From Gammaproteobacteria bacterium (GTDB lineage Bacteria; Pseudomonadota; Gammaproteobacteria; Burkholderiales; Burkholderiaceae_C): a stretch of DNA of 64,000 bases. The translations under genes were made by a program, and so were the position numbers. Every line of letters starts with the position of its first letter. The first letter of the stretch is position 1. A model generated the notes under the pieces. The model had not been told where the DNA came from. It was given only the letters and a program-made list of their open reading frames with translations, and searched no databases. The DNA lies in assembly GCA_018828125.1 (NCBI GenBank), contig JAHJWB010000006.1:124001-188000 (forward strand), in the 5' to 3' direction. This document shows positions 51,365 through 59,509 of this stretch, one piece after another.

Positions 51365-52072
51365 TCACGCCTGCAACTGCACCTGGGGCTGGGCGGTCAG
51401 CCGGTAACCCGCTCCGCGCACGGTTTCCACCATGACGGATGCAGCGCCCAAAGCCTCACGCAGGCGCTTGACGTGAACGTCCACCGTGCGCTCTTCAATG
51501 AACACATGGTCGCCCCACACCTTGTCGAGCAATTGCGAACGGCTGTGCACACGCTCGGCATGTTTCATCAAAAAATGCAACAGCTTGAACTCGGTAGGCC
51601 CCACCTTGAGCGGCTGCCCTTGGTACGACACGCGGTAAGTTGCGGCGTCAAGCACTAGGTCGGCAATCGTCACACTGTCGCTCACCTGCTCCGGTGCCCG
51701 GCGTCGCAACACGGCACGAATGCGGGCCAACAGCTCTTGGGTGGAAAACGGCTTCGTGATGTAGTCATCGGCGCCCGCATCCAGCCCTGCGATCTTGTCG
51801 GGCTCGTCGCCCCGGGCCGTGAGCATGAGGATGGGAATGGGCTTTGTGCGGCTGTCGGCACGCCATTTGCGGGCCAGCGACAGGCCACTTTGCCCGGGCA
51901 GCATCCAGTCCAGCAAGATGACGTCTGGCAACACCGCGTCCAGCTCGCGCTGGGCAGAGTCACCGTCTTCCGCCCAGAAGGGCTGGAATCCGTTGTGTCG
52001 CAGATTGACGGCAATCAGCTCGGCAATTGCGGGTTCGTCCTCGACGATCAGGACGCGTGGGAGCTTTCTCAT
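51365..52072 (-). CDS. phoB: Phosphate regulon response regulator PhoB
   Basis: OmpR-type regulator of 235 residues. The receiver domain has the acidic pair in IVEDEPA, phospho-Asp in VILLDWMLPGQSGL, Thr in LMLTARGDE and Lys in DDYITKPFST. The winged helix contains VGPTEFKLLHFLMKHAERVHSR and ERTVDVHVKRLREAL, both characteristic of PhoB, and ends GAGYRL. ATG 52072 is used; the longer frame upstream is not conserved. It lies 71 bases before phoR and 22 bases after phoU. Its probable sites are the three Pho boxes in this window. Confidence 0.97.
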   Translation of the reverse strand: MRKLPRVLIVEDEPAIAELIAVNLRHNGFQPFWAEDGDSAQRELDAVLPDVILLDWMLPGQSGLSLARKWRADSRTKPIPILMLTARGDEPDKIAGLDAGADDYITKPFSTQELLARIRAVLRRRAPEQVSDSVTIADLVLDAATYRVSYQGQPLKVGPTEFKLLHFLMKHAERVHSRSQLLDKVWGDHVFIEERTVDVHVKRLREALGAASVMVETVRGAGYRLTAQPQVQLQA

Positions 52073-52094
52073 AGTGGTGCCAAAGCCCTTTCGC

Positions 52095-52796
52095 TTACAA
52101 GACCGCCGACTCGATCTCGTCCAAGGCAGTGTGGCGCACATCCTTGCCCTTGACCAGATAGATGATCAGTTCGGCCACGTTCTTGGAGTGGTCTCCGATG
52201 CGCTCGATCGCCTTGGCCAGGAACAGCAGGTCCAGACTGGGCGAAATGGTGCGCGGGTCTTCCATCATGTAAGTGACCAGCTTGCGTACAAAACCATCAA
52301 ACTCCCTGTCGATCAGGTCGTCTTCCTTGAGGATGTCCACTGCCATCTTGGTGTCCAGGCGTGCAAAGGCATCCAGCGCCTTGCGCAACAGGCCCGAGGC
52401 CAATTCGGCCGCCACCCGCAAATCGCTGGATGGCAACGAACGCGGGGCACCGCTTTCGATGATGGAGCGCACCATGCGGGCCATCTTATTGGCCTCGTCG
52501 CCCATACGTTCCAGATTGGCCGTGGCTTTTGAAAACGCCAACAGGAGGCGCAGATCGCGCGCAGTGGGCTGACGGCGGGCGATGATGGAAGACAACTCCT
52601 GGTCGATCTCGACCTCCATTGCATTCACGCGCGTCTCTATCGACGCCACGGTTTCCACCGCTTCGAGGCTGAACTGGGACAGGGCATATACCGCCTGGCG
52701 AATCTGAGACTCCACCAGACCGCCCATCTCCATTACGCGGGCGGAGACGCTGTTGAGTTCGCTATCGAACTGTGACGAAAGATGTTTATCGGGCAT
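52095..52796 (-). CDS. phoU: Phosphate signalling protein PhoU
   Basis: Helical protein of 233 residues that represses the Pho response when phosphate is plentiful, linking PstSCAB to PhoR. It contains the two repeated metal-binding helices of the family: the first around EVEIDQELSSIIARRQPTARDLR, the second around AKAIERIGDHSKNVAELIIYLV with the E-R-x-x-D-H pattern. Length is typical. It lies 11 bases after pstB and 22 bases before phoB in one operon. Confidence 0.97.
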   Translation of the reverse strand: MPDKHLSSQFDSELNSVSARVMEMGGLVESQIRQAVYALSQFSLEAVETVASIETRVNAMEVEIDQELSSIIARRQPTARDLRLLLAFSKATANLERMGDEANKMARMVRSIIESGAPRSLPSSDLRVAAELASGLLRKALDAFARLDTKMAVDILKEDDLIDREFDGFVRKLVTYMMEDPRTISPSLDLLFLAKAIERIGDHSKNVAELIIYLVKGKDVRHTALDEIESAVL

Positions 52797-52807
52797 CTGG
52801 TGTCTCC

Positions 52808-53596
52808 TTAGCCGAAACGGCCGGTAATGTAGTCTTCGGTTTCTTTGCGCTCAGGCTTGAAGAAGATCTGCTCAGTGGCGCCAAACTCGATCATCTCGCC
52901 CAAGTACATGTAGGCTGTGTAGTCACTGCAGCGGGCGGCCTGCTGCATGTTGTGCGTCACGATGGCAATCGTGTAATCGTGTTTGAGTTCATCGATCAAC
53001 TCTTCGATCTTGGCGGTAGACAAAGGATCAAGCGCCGATGTGGGCTCGTCCAGCAACAGCACCGAGGGCTTCACAGCGACGCTGCGTGCAATACACAGGC
53101 GCTGCTGCTGGCCACCCGACAGGGACAGGCCACTCTGGCTGAGCTTGTCCTTGACTTCCGTCCACAACGCGGCCTTAGACAGCGCCCATTCCACGCGGTC
53201 GTCCATTTCGCTCTTGCTCAAGGTTTCGTAGAGCTTCACGCCAAAAGCGATGTTGTCGTAGATGGACATGGGAAACGGTGTGGGCTTTTGGAACACCATG
53301 CCAATGCGCGCGCGAAGCAGGTTGATGTCCTGCTTCGCATCCAGGATGTTCTGGCCGTAGAAGTTGATGGAGCCTTCCGCGCGCTGGCCGGGATAAAGGC
53401 TGTACATGCGGTTGAGCGTGCGCAGCAAGGTCGATTTGCCGCAACCCGACGGACCGATAAAGGCGGTGACCTTGTGTTCAGCGATGTCCAGGCTCACATT
53501 GCGCAAGCCTTGGAACTTGCCGTAGAAGAAACTCAGATTTCGCAGTTCCAGCGCATTTTTCGCGACGGAGGCTGGGGCAGTAGCAGTGGCGTTCAT
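52808..53596 (-). CDS. pstB: Phosphate ABC transporter ATPase PstB
   Basis: ATP-binding subunit of the high-affinity phosphate importer, 262 residues. Walker A is [17 protein letters not shown], the Q-loop [16 protein letters not shown] is the PstB type, the signature is [14 protein letters not shown], Walker B is [13 protein letters not shown], and the switch His lies in [17 protein letters not shown] 53596 is preferred over the longer frame because it begins at the usual distance from the nucleotide fold. Confidence 0.97.
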   Translation of the reverse strand: MNATATAPASVAKNALELRNLSFFYGKFQGLRNVSLDIAEHKVTAFIGPSGCGKSTLLRTLNRMYSLYPGQRAEGSINFYGQNILDAKQDINLLRARIGMVFQKPTPFPMSIYDNIAFGVKLYETLSKSEMDDRVEWALSKAALWTEVKDKLSQSGLSLSGGQQQRLCIARSVAVKPSVLLLDEPTSALDPLSTAKIEELIDELKHDYTIAIVTHNMQQAARCSDYTAYMYLGEMIEFGATEQIFFKPERKETEDYITGRFG

Positions 53597-53652
53597 TGTC
53601 AAATCCTGAGAATGGTGGCGTTCGTGTCTAGTAAGTCGTGTTCCGTCGAGCG

Positions 53653-54507
53653 TCAAACGCGGTTCTTCTCGCGCAGGAACACCCGGGCCACGACATTGAG
53701 AATCAGCACCGACAGCGTGATGAGCAGTGCGCCCCCCCAAGCCAGGCGGACCCAGTTTTCATAAGGGCTCAAGGCAAACTGGAAGATCACCACGGGCAGG
53801 TTGGCGATGGGCGCATTCATGTTGGTGCTGAAGAACTGGTTGTTCAGGGCCGTGAACAGCAGGGGGGCAGTCTCTCCGCTGATGCGGGCAACCGCTAGCA
53901 ACAAACCAGTCATGACACCGCTGCGTGCCGCCCGCAGGGTCACCATGGTGGACACCTTCCAGCGAGGCGCACCCAGCGCAAATGCAGCCTCGCGCAAGCT
54001 TCCCGGCACAAGACGCAGCATGTTTTCGGTCGTACGTACCACTACCGGCACAGCAATCAGTGACAGCGCCAGGCTACCCGCCCAGCCCGAGAAATTGCCC
54101 ACCGTGGCAACGGCAATCGCATAAACAAACAAGCCCAGCACGATGGAAGGCGCCGACAACATGATGTCTGTCACAAAGCGGGTGAGCTCTGCGGTTTTGC
54201 TCTGATCACCGTACTCCGCCAGATACACCCCGGCCAGCACACCCACCGGTGTGGACACCAACACGGTAAAGCCCACCATCATGAGGCTGCCCACGATGGC
54301 GTTGGCCAAGCCACCCCCTTCAGATCCAGGCGCCGGGGTGGACTGGGTGAACATGTTCCAGTCCAGCGCGGCAAAGCCGTTGGACAACAGAACGCTCAAA
54401 ATCCAGAGCAGCACGAACAGGCCGAGCCCCATGGCGCCCAGAGACAGGGTCAGGCCGATGGCGTTGGAGCGCTGCCGCTTTTTGTAGAGTTGTTGATTGA
54501 ATTCCAT
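53653..54507 (-). CDS. pstA: Phosphate ABC transporter permease PstA
   Basis: Inner-membrane permease of 284 residues with six predicted helices. The cytoplasmic EAA-like loop that contacts PstB reads [19 protein letters not shown]. The periplasmic loop near the start ([21 protein letters not shown]) is typical of PstA. It is located between pstC and pstB with spacers of about 50 bases. Confidence 0.96.
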   Translation of the reverse strand: MEFNQQLYKKRQRSNAIGLTLSLGAMGLGLFVLLWILSVLLSNGFAALDWNMFTQSTPAPGSEGGGLANAIVGSLMMVGFTVLVSTPVGVLAGVYLAEYGDQSKTAELTRFVTDIMLSAPSIVLGLFVYAIAVATVGNFSGWAGSLALSLIAVPVVVRTTENMLRLVPGSLREAAFALGAPRWKVSTMVTLRAARSGVMTGLLLAVARISGETAPLLFTALNNQFFSTNMNAPIANLPVVIFQFALSPYENWVRLAWGGALLITLSVLILNVVARVFLREKNRV

Positions 54508-54558
54508 GGGGCTTCTCTCAAAAGGGTTTCACGTTCGAAGCAAGCGAATGAAAACTGG

Positions 54559-55548
54559 TCAAAGTCCCTTGGCCTTCTCAGCGCGCAACATCAAAATCTT
54601 GGCGGCCGACAGCACCACAAAAGTGATCACGAAGAGCAGGAAACCCAAGGCAAAAAGCGTGGAGAGATGGAAATCTGCCGCCTCTCCAAACTCGTTAGCC
54701 AATGTGGATGCGATGGAGGTTCCGGGTGAAAAGAGCGAGGTGGGCATGCGATTGGCGTTTCCGATCACAAAGGTCACAGCCATGGTTTCACCCAAGGCAC
54801 GTCCCAGGCCCAGCATCACCCCGCCAATGACGCCCTTTTGTGTGTAAGGCAGCACCACGCGGCGTACCACTTCCCAAGTTGTGCAGCCCAGACCGTAGGC
54901 CGACTCGCGCAGGATGGGGGGAACAATCTCGAACACGTCGCGCATCACCGCAGCCACGAACGGCAGCACCATGAAAGCCAGCACAATGCCTGCTGCCAAA
55001 ATCCCAAAGCCATTAGTGCTACCGCCAAACAGAAATCCCACCAGCGGCATGGAACCGAGCAGCTTTTGCACCGGCATCTGGAAGTAGTCTGCGAACAAGG
55101 GCGCGAATACAAACAGCCCGAACATGCCGTAAATGATGGATGGCACCGCTGCAAGCAGCTCCACCGCAGTCCCCAAGGGGCGGCGCAGCCACACCGGGCA
55201 GGTTTCGGTCAAAAACAGGGCAATCCCAAACGCCAGCGGAACCGCAATCAGCAGCGCAATTCCAGCACTGGCCAACGTACCCACGATGGCAATTGCAGCG
55301 CCAAATTCTTCATTGATGATGTCCCACTCCACGCGCCAGATGAACTGGACCCCGAACTTGTGAAAAGTCGGCCAGGCGTAGACGAAGAGCGAGACGATGA
55401 TGGCCAGCAGTGCCGCAAGCACCAACAAAGAGAGGCTCTGGGTCAGCCGATGGAAAAAGATGTCTTGCAGTCGCTGCCGCTTGGCAATCGACACCATGGA
55501 CTTTGTGGGGACGTCCGTCGCTTTGGCGGACATTGGTTGCGAACTCAT
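54559..55548 (-). CDS. pstC: Phosphate ABC transporter permease PstC
   Basis: Inner-membrane permease of about 329 residues with six main helices. The family motifs are AAVPSIIYGMFGLFVFAP and the EAA-like loop LRESAYGLGCTTWEVVRRVV. A large periplasmic loop lies between residues 60 and 90. The start is uncertain: ATG 55548 has GGGA seven bases upstream; ATGs at 55566 and 55533 are alternatives. A 110-base spacer separates it from pstS, enough for an RNA structure that lowers expression of the transporter relative to the binding protein, though I could not define one convincingly. Confidence 0.95.
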   Translation of the reverse strand: MSSQPMSAKATDVPTKSMVSIAKRQRLQDIFFHRLTQSLSLLVLAALLAIIVSLFVYAWPTFHKFGVQFIWRVEWDIINEEFGAAIAIVGTLASAGIALLIAVPLAFGIALFLTETCPVWLRRPLGTAVELLAAVPSIIYGMFGLFVFAPLFADYFQMPVQKLLGSMPLVGFLFGGSTNGFGILAAGIVLAFMVLPFVAAVMRDVFEIVPPILRESAYGLGCTTWEVVRRVVLPYTQKGVIGGVMLGLGRALGETMAVTFVIGNANRMPTSLFSPGTSIASTLANEFGEAADFHLSTLFALGFLLFVITFVVLSAAKILMLRAEKAKGL

Positions 55549-55658
55549 GGTGGTTCCCAGGCTCATGTTGACTCCCATCTGGCTTCTGAAAACCCCACAA
55601 ACCAGCACCCACCAGCCAGACCAGCTGGCCAATGGACGCTATTTTGGGGCAGACTGGT

Positions 55659-56681
55659 TTACTTCTTGATTTGCGACCAGACTTTGGAGCGGATCTCAGC
55701 AGTCAGGCTGTCCGGCAGGGGCACGTAGTCCAGTTCAGCCGCCATGACCTTGCCATTCTTGAAAGCCCAGTCAAAGAACTTCAGAACTTCAGCCGACTGG
55801 GCCTTATCGGCGGGGTCTTTGTACATCAGGATGAAAGAGGCAGTGCTCACAGGCCAGCTATCTGCGCCCTTGGCGTTGACCATGGAAACGCCCATTCCTG
55901 GCACGCTGAACCAGTCGGCACCAGCCGCAGCAGATGCAAAGGTCTTGTCGTCGGGACTCACGTACTTGCCGTCAGCGTTTTGCAGCTGCAAGAAGTTCAT
56001 GTTGTTCTTCTTGACGTATGCGTACTCGACGTAGCCAATAGCACCCTTGACGCGCGTTACGTTGGCGGCCACGCCCTCGTTGCCTTTGCCCCCCACAGAG
56101 GAAGGCGCTGGCCATTTGACCGCAGCTCCCTTGCCAACCGTGTCAGCCCAGTCTTTGCTTACAGCTGACAGATAGTCTGTCCAGTTAAAGGTGGTGCCAG
56201 AACCATCGGCGCGGTGCACGATGGTGATGTTTTGGTCAGGCAGTGACTTTCCGGGGTTCAGAGCCGTCAGCTTGGGATCATTCCACTTGCTGATCTTGCC
56301 CAAGAACATTTCGGCCAGCACAGGGCCCGTCACACGCAGCTCACCCGGCTTGAAGCCCTCCAGATTGATCACGGGCACCGTGCCACCAATGATGGCTGGG
56401 AACTGAACCATGCCATCCTTGTCGAGGTCAGCGCCTGGCACCGGTGCGTCCGATGCACCGAAAGCGACAGTCTTGGCGCGAATCTGGCGAATGCCGCCGG
56501 ACGAACCGATGGACTGATAGTTCAGACCAGTACCGGTTTCCTTCTTGTAGGCTTCAGCCCATTTGGCGTACATAGGGAACGGAAACGTTGCTCCAGCACC
56601 AGTAATGTCTGCCGCAAAAGCGCTGCCAACGGCCATAGCGGCAAGCGCTACAGCAACGGTTTTGAGAAATGTGCGTTTCAT
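55659..56681 (-). CDS. pstS: Phosphate-binding protein PstS
   Basis: Periplasmic phosphate-binding protein of 340 residues. The signal peptide (MKRTFLKTVAVALAAMAVGS, cleaved after AFA) precedes the conserved ITGAGATFPFPMYAKWAEAY. Phosphate-binding loops are SIGSSGGIRQI, FGASDAPV and HRADGSGTTFNWTDYL. It is the first gene of the pst-pho operon, with a Pho box 55 bases upstream of the start codon. Confidence 0.98.
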   Translation of the reverse strand: MKRTFLKTVAVALAAMAVGSAFAADITGAGATFPFPMYAKWAEAYKKETGTGLNYQSIGSSGGIRQIRAKTVAFGASDAPVPGADLDKDGMVQFPAIIGGTVPVINLEGFKPGELRVTGPVLAEMFLGKISKWNDPKLTALNPGKSLPDQNITIVHRADGSGTTFNWTDYLSAVSKDWADTVGKGAAVKWPAPSSVGGKGNEGVAANVTRVKGAIGYVEYAYVKKNNMNFLQLQNADGKYVSPDDKTFASAAAGADWFSVPGMGVSMVNAKGADSWPVSTASFILMYKDPADKAQSAEVLKFFDWAFKNGKVMAAELDYVPLPDSLTAEIRSKVWSQIKK

Positions 56682-56719
56682 TCGAGACCTTTCGGCTAAG
56701 GGTTAACAGAACAGGACGA

Positions 56720-56725
56720 ACTCTA
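56720..56725 (-). promoter_or_regulatory. -10 element of pstS
   Basis: TAGAGT on the minus strand, ten bases after the Pho box, which takes the place of the -35 element as in known Pho promoters. Confidence 0.55.
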
Positions 56726-56735
56726 GGGGTGCAAG

Positions 56736-56753
56736 ATGACAATTCAGTGACAC
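56736..56753 (-). promoter_or_regulatory. Pho box upstream of pstS
   Basis: Minus strand GTGTCAC-TGAA-TTGTCAT: two seven-base direct repeats separated by four bases, against the consensus CTGTCAT-N4-CTGTCAT. PhoB is encoded in the operon it would control. Confidence 0.85.
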
Positions 56754-56802
56754 AAACGGGGCGCTGCACAGAGTTGCCATCCAACATTTCAACCCCGAGA
56801 AA

Positions 56803-56820
56803 TCGTCACCCGTCTGTCAC
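56803..56820 (+). promoter_or_regulatory. Pho box upstream of ppx
   Basis: TCGTCAC-CCGT-CTGTCAC on the plus strand, same 7+4+7 geometry, pointing at ppx; a weak CACACT hexamer lies ten bases on. Confidence 0.7.
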
Positions 56821-56936
56821 AAAGCCAAGGCACACTCCACAAACCACCGCCGTTGCCCGGCTTGCGAAGGTTGATCAGCGGTTGCGCGGCAAAATGCTCG
56901 CGGTACGATGCCGAACGAATCTCCACCAAGAACTAC

Positions 56937-58415
56937 ATGCAGAACGGCACACGTCTCGCCGCGGTCGACCTCGGCTCCAACAGTTTTCGCCTAGAAATCG
57001 GGCGCTATGAATATGGGCACATCCAACGCGTGGAGTACCTCAAGGAAACGGTGCGCCAGGGCAACGGCCTGGACGAAGACCGCAACCTGACCCGCGACGC
57101 CATGGAGCGTGGCTGGGCATGCCTTGCGCGCTTCGGTGAGCGCCTGGCAGGCTTCCCTCCTGCTCACGTGCGGGCCGTGGCTACGCAGACTTTGCGAGAA
57201 GCCCGCAACCGCGATGAATTTCTGTCACGCGGCCGCGAAGTCCTCGGTTACCCCATTGATGTGGTGTCTGGCCCCGAAGAAGCACGACTTATCTACCAAG
57301 GTGTGGCCCGCCTGCTCCCGCAGTCGGATGAACGCCGGTTGGTGGTTGACATCGGTGGTCGCTCCACCGAGCTGATCCTGGGCCAACAGTTCACACCCCA
57401 TGCAGTCGCGTCCTTCCGGGTGGGCAGTGTCGCCTGGTCACAACGCTACTTTGCAAAAGGCGAATTCAGCGCGCAGGCATTTTTGGCCGCCGAAATTGCA
57501 GCAAAAGCAGTGCTAGACGAAGCGCAAGCGACCTTTCGGCCCGGCACATGGGATATTGCCTACGGGTCGTCAGGCACCGCTGGGGCGGTGGGCGACGTGC
57601 TGGCCGCGGCAGGTGGCCCGCAGGGCCTTATCACCCGTGATGGACTGAACTGGCTGCAAGACAAAGTCTTGCGTGCGCAATCGGCAGACCGCTTGCGTAT
57701 GGAGGGGCTGAAAGAAGAACGCCGAGCCGTTATTGGAGGCGGCATCAGTGTGCTGAGAGCCGTTTTCGACCTTCTGGAAATTGACCAGATGCAAGTGGCC
57801 CAAGGGGCTCTGCGCCAAGGCGCACTGTATGACCTGTTGGACCGCGAACAACCCGGCACCGACCTACGCACCACCACAGTCAATGGGCTCATGCACCGGT
57901 TTGGTGTCGATAGAGAACATGCAGATCGAGTGGCACGCACAGCATGCGCGTTGTTTGACCAGGCGGCACCTGCGGGCAGCGAGCGCGCATCGCGCAAGCT
58001 GGACTGGGCAGCAAGGCTGCACGAGATAGGCTGCATCGTCTCGCACAGCGACCACCATCGGCACGGTGCCTATATCCTCGACAACACCGACGCTGCAGGC
58101 TTTGCTTTGCCGGAGCTGCATCGGCTGGGCGTGCTGGTACAAGGGCAGCGTGGCAAGGTTCGCAAGTTGGAACTCGATCTGGACGACTCAATCTTCGCGC
58201 TGCAACTGCTCAGCCTGCGGTTAGCCGTTGCCCTGTGCCACGCCCGCCGAGACCCCGATACCAAAGGACTCTCCCTGCAGCGCGATGATCGGCGTTTTCG
58301 CATCACCACCCGTTCAGGTTGGAGCGCTACCTACCCGCAGTCTGCCCATCTGTTGAGAGAAGAAATGCAGGCGTGGCAGAAGACACCTTGGGTGCTGGTG
58401 GCGGAGTTGCCTTGA
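56937..58415 (+). CDS. ppx: Exopolyphosphatase (Ppx/GppA family)
   Basis: Enzyme of 492 residues that removes terminal phosphates from polyphosphate, and may act on pppGpp. The ASKHA-fold phosphate loops are LAAVDLGSNSFRLEIGRYE and VVDIGGRSTELILG. The catalytic Glu lies near TQTLREARN, and GSSGTAGAVGDVL forms the third motif. The C-terminal HD-like domain includes LHEIGCIVSHSDHHRHGAYIL. ATG 56937 (MQNGTRLAAVDLGSNSF) is the natural start; upstream codons overlap the promoter. It is divergent from pstS, sharing a 255-base region with two Pho boxes. Confidence 0.95.
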   Translation: MQNGTRLAAVDLGSNSFRLEIGRYEYGHIQRVEYLKETVRQGNGLDEDRNLTRDAMERGWACLARFGERLAGFPPAHVRAVATQTLREARNRDEFLSRGREVLGYPIDVVSGPEEARLIYQGVARLLPQSDERRLVVDIGGRSTELILGQQFTPHAVASFRVGSVAWSQRYFAKGEFSAQAFLAAEIAAKAVLDEAQATFRPGTWDIAYGSSGTAGAVGDVLAAAGGPQGLITRDGLNWLQDKVLRAQSADRLRMEGLKEERRAVIGGGISVLRAVFDLLEIDQMQVAQGALRQGALYDLLDREQPGTDLRTTTVNGLMHRFGVDREHADRVARTACALFDQAAPAGSERASRKLDWAARLHEIGCIVSHSDHHRHGAYILDNTDAAGFALPELHRLGVLVQGQRGKVRKLELDLDDSIFALQLLSLRLAVALCHARRDPDTKGLSLQRDDRRFRITTRSGWSATYPQSAHLLREEMQAWQKTPWVLVAELP

Positions 58416-58440
58416 ACAGTTCATAAAAACGATATAAACT
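58412..58440 (+). promoter_or_regulatory. Candidate promoter of the histone-like gene
   Basis: TTGAAC (58412-58417), 17-base spacing, TAAACT (58435-58440). The -35 element overlaps the last codons of ppx. Confidence 0.5.
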
Positions 58441-58447
58441 GTTTATA
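58433..58447. promoter_or_regulatory. Palindrome over the promoter of the histone-like gene
   Basis: TATAAAC-T-GTTTATA, perfect 7-bp arms with a one-base centre, lying on the -10 region. It is a plausible self-binding site for the ribbon-helix-helix domain of the downstream product. Confidence 0.5.
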
Positions 58448-58467
58448 CCGTTTAATCAAAAACTGCC

Positions 58468-58977
58468 ATGACAACTTCCATTCCTGCATCGACACCCACT
58501 GCACCAGCCCCGCAAACATCCGCCCCAGCCAAGTCAGCAAAGCCTGTAAGTGCGCCGAAGGCTGCTCCCACTGCAGCGGCGAAGGCCGTCAAGGTCGCTC
58601 CAAAGCCCGCGGTCAAAAAGGCGCCCGCAGCAAAGAAAGTCGTGGTGACGAAAACGATCAAGGCAGCGACACCCATTGCAGCCAAGGACGCGAAGGTAAA
58701 GAAACCAAAGTTGGTGCGCGATAGCTTCACCATTCCCAAAGACGAGTACGCCGTTATTGAGACCCTCAAGCAACGCGCCTCCACTTTGGCCCACCCCGTC
58801 AAGAAAAGTGAACTGCTGCGGGCCGGCTTGAAATTGTTGGCAACTCTGACCGACAGCGGCCTGCGAACCGCGCTACAGGCCGTTCCATCGATCAAGACCG
58901 GGCGCCCGAAAGCAGAAGCTGCTGAGGCACCCAAGGCCTCCAACGCCAAGGCTCCAGCCAAGTCTGTCCGCAAATAA
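58468..58977 (+). CDS. Histone-H1-like tail fused to a ribbon-helix-helix-like domain
   Basis: Basic protein of 169 residues in three parts. Residues 1-78 are Ala/Lys/Pro-rich with repeated APKxA and PAKK-type motifs, like bacterial histone-H1-like tails. Residues 80-140 are folded: LVRDSFTIPKDEYAVIETLKQ, then AHPVKKSELLRAGLKLLATL, a strand followed by two helices as in ribbon-helix-helix DNA-binding domains. The last 20 residues are Ala/Lys-rich again. I know of no established function. It lies between ppx and the sixA-ppk1 unit, suggesting a tie to polyphosphate. In Pseudomonas, the histone-like protein AlgP is associated with polyphosphate granules, so a similar role is a reasonable hypothesis. 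Confidence 0.8.
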   Translation: MTTSIPASTPTAPAPQTSAPAKSAKPVSAPKAAPTAAAKAVKVAPKPAVKKAPAAKKVVVTKTIKAATPIAAKDAKVKKPKLVRDSFTIPKDEYAVIETLKQRASTLAHPVKKSELLRAGLKLLATLTDSGLRTALQAVPSIKTGRPKAEAAEAPKASNAKAPAKSVRK

Positions 58978-59028
58978 ATGGCTGCTGATACGGAGCGCGT
59001 GGAGCATCCGCCCTTTGCAAAGACATTC

Positions 59029-59068
59029 GTGCAATCGCCAGCTTTTACAGAAATTCTGGCGATTGCAC
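59029..59068. terminator. Perfect 13-bp inverted repeat at the 3' end of sixA
   Basis: GTGCAATCGCCAG (59029-59041) and CTGGCGATTGCAC (59056-59068) pair exactly over a 14-base loop. The right arm encodes the last residues of SixA. T-rich sequence is lacking, so it may act as a convergent terminator or transcript-end stabiliser. Confidence 0.5.
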
Positions 59069-59509
59069 GGTGATCAGCACCGTTTGACTCTCCTCCAGCC
59101 GCTGTCTCTGGCGCAGCCACCAGACGGAGCCCTTGCGCACGGCGCATTCTGGCGCCTGCAAGCCCAGTAGCTGGGCAATGGTCTGCCCCAGCACCGGCTG
59201 ATGTCCAACGATCAGCACCGCGCCGCGTGCCCGTGGCCACTGGGCTAAATCCAATACATCCTGTGGCATGGCGCCGGGCAAAAGCTCGGCGCGCATCTTG
59301 AACTTACGGCCCAGCGCACTCGCGGTCTGTTCGGTCCGCCGGGCGGGACTTGCCAGTACCCGCAAGCCTTCAGGCAGCTGGCGATCCAGCCACGCCGCCA
59401 TACGGGCTGCCTGTTTTTCGCCACGGGCGGTCAATGTCCGGGCGAGGTCATCACAACCGTCCCCAGGCTCCTCTGCCTCTGCGTGGCGCCACAGAATCAG
59501 GTCCATCAT
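59045..59509 (-). CDS. sixA: Phosphohistidine phosphatase SixA
   Basis: Histidine-phosphatase-superfamily enzyme of 154 residues. The catalytic motif is LILWRHAEAEEPGDG (RHG-type with Ala in place of Gly), the second His lies in VLIVGHQPVLGQT, and supporting Arg residues are in LASPARRTEQTA. SixA removes phosphate from phosphohistidine on phosphotransfer proteins; in E. coli a role with the nitrogen-related phosphotransferase system is described. The gene overlaps ppk1 by four bases (ATGA on the minus strand), so the two are coupled. This linkage with polyphosphate kinase, itself a histidine-phosphorylated enzyme, is notable. Confidence 0.92.
   Translation of the reverse strand: MMDLILWRHAEAEEPGDGCDDLARTLTARGEKQAARMAAWLDRQLPEGLRVLASPARRTEQTASALGRKFKMRAELLPGAMPQDVLDLAQWPRARGAVLIVGHQPVLGQTIAQLLGLQAPECAVRKGSVWWLRQRQRLEESQTVLITVQSPEFL

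Noticed and set aside
56640-56660. CAAGCGCTACAGC near the pstS signal peptide as a repeat fragment
   Set aside because: It is explained by coding of the signal peptide (VALAAMAVG), and the second arm is missing.
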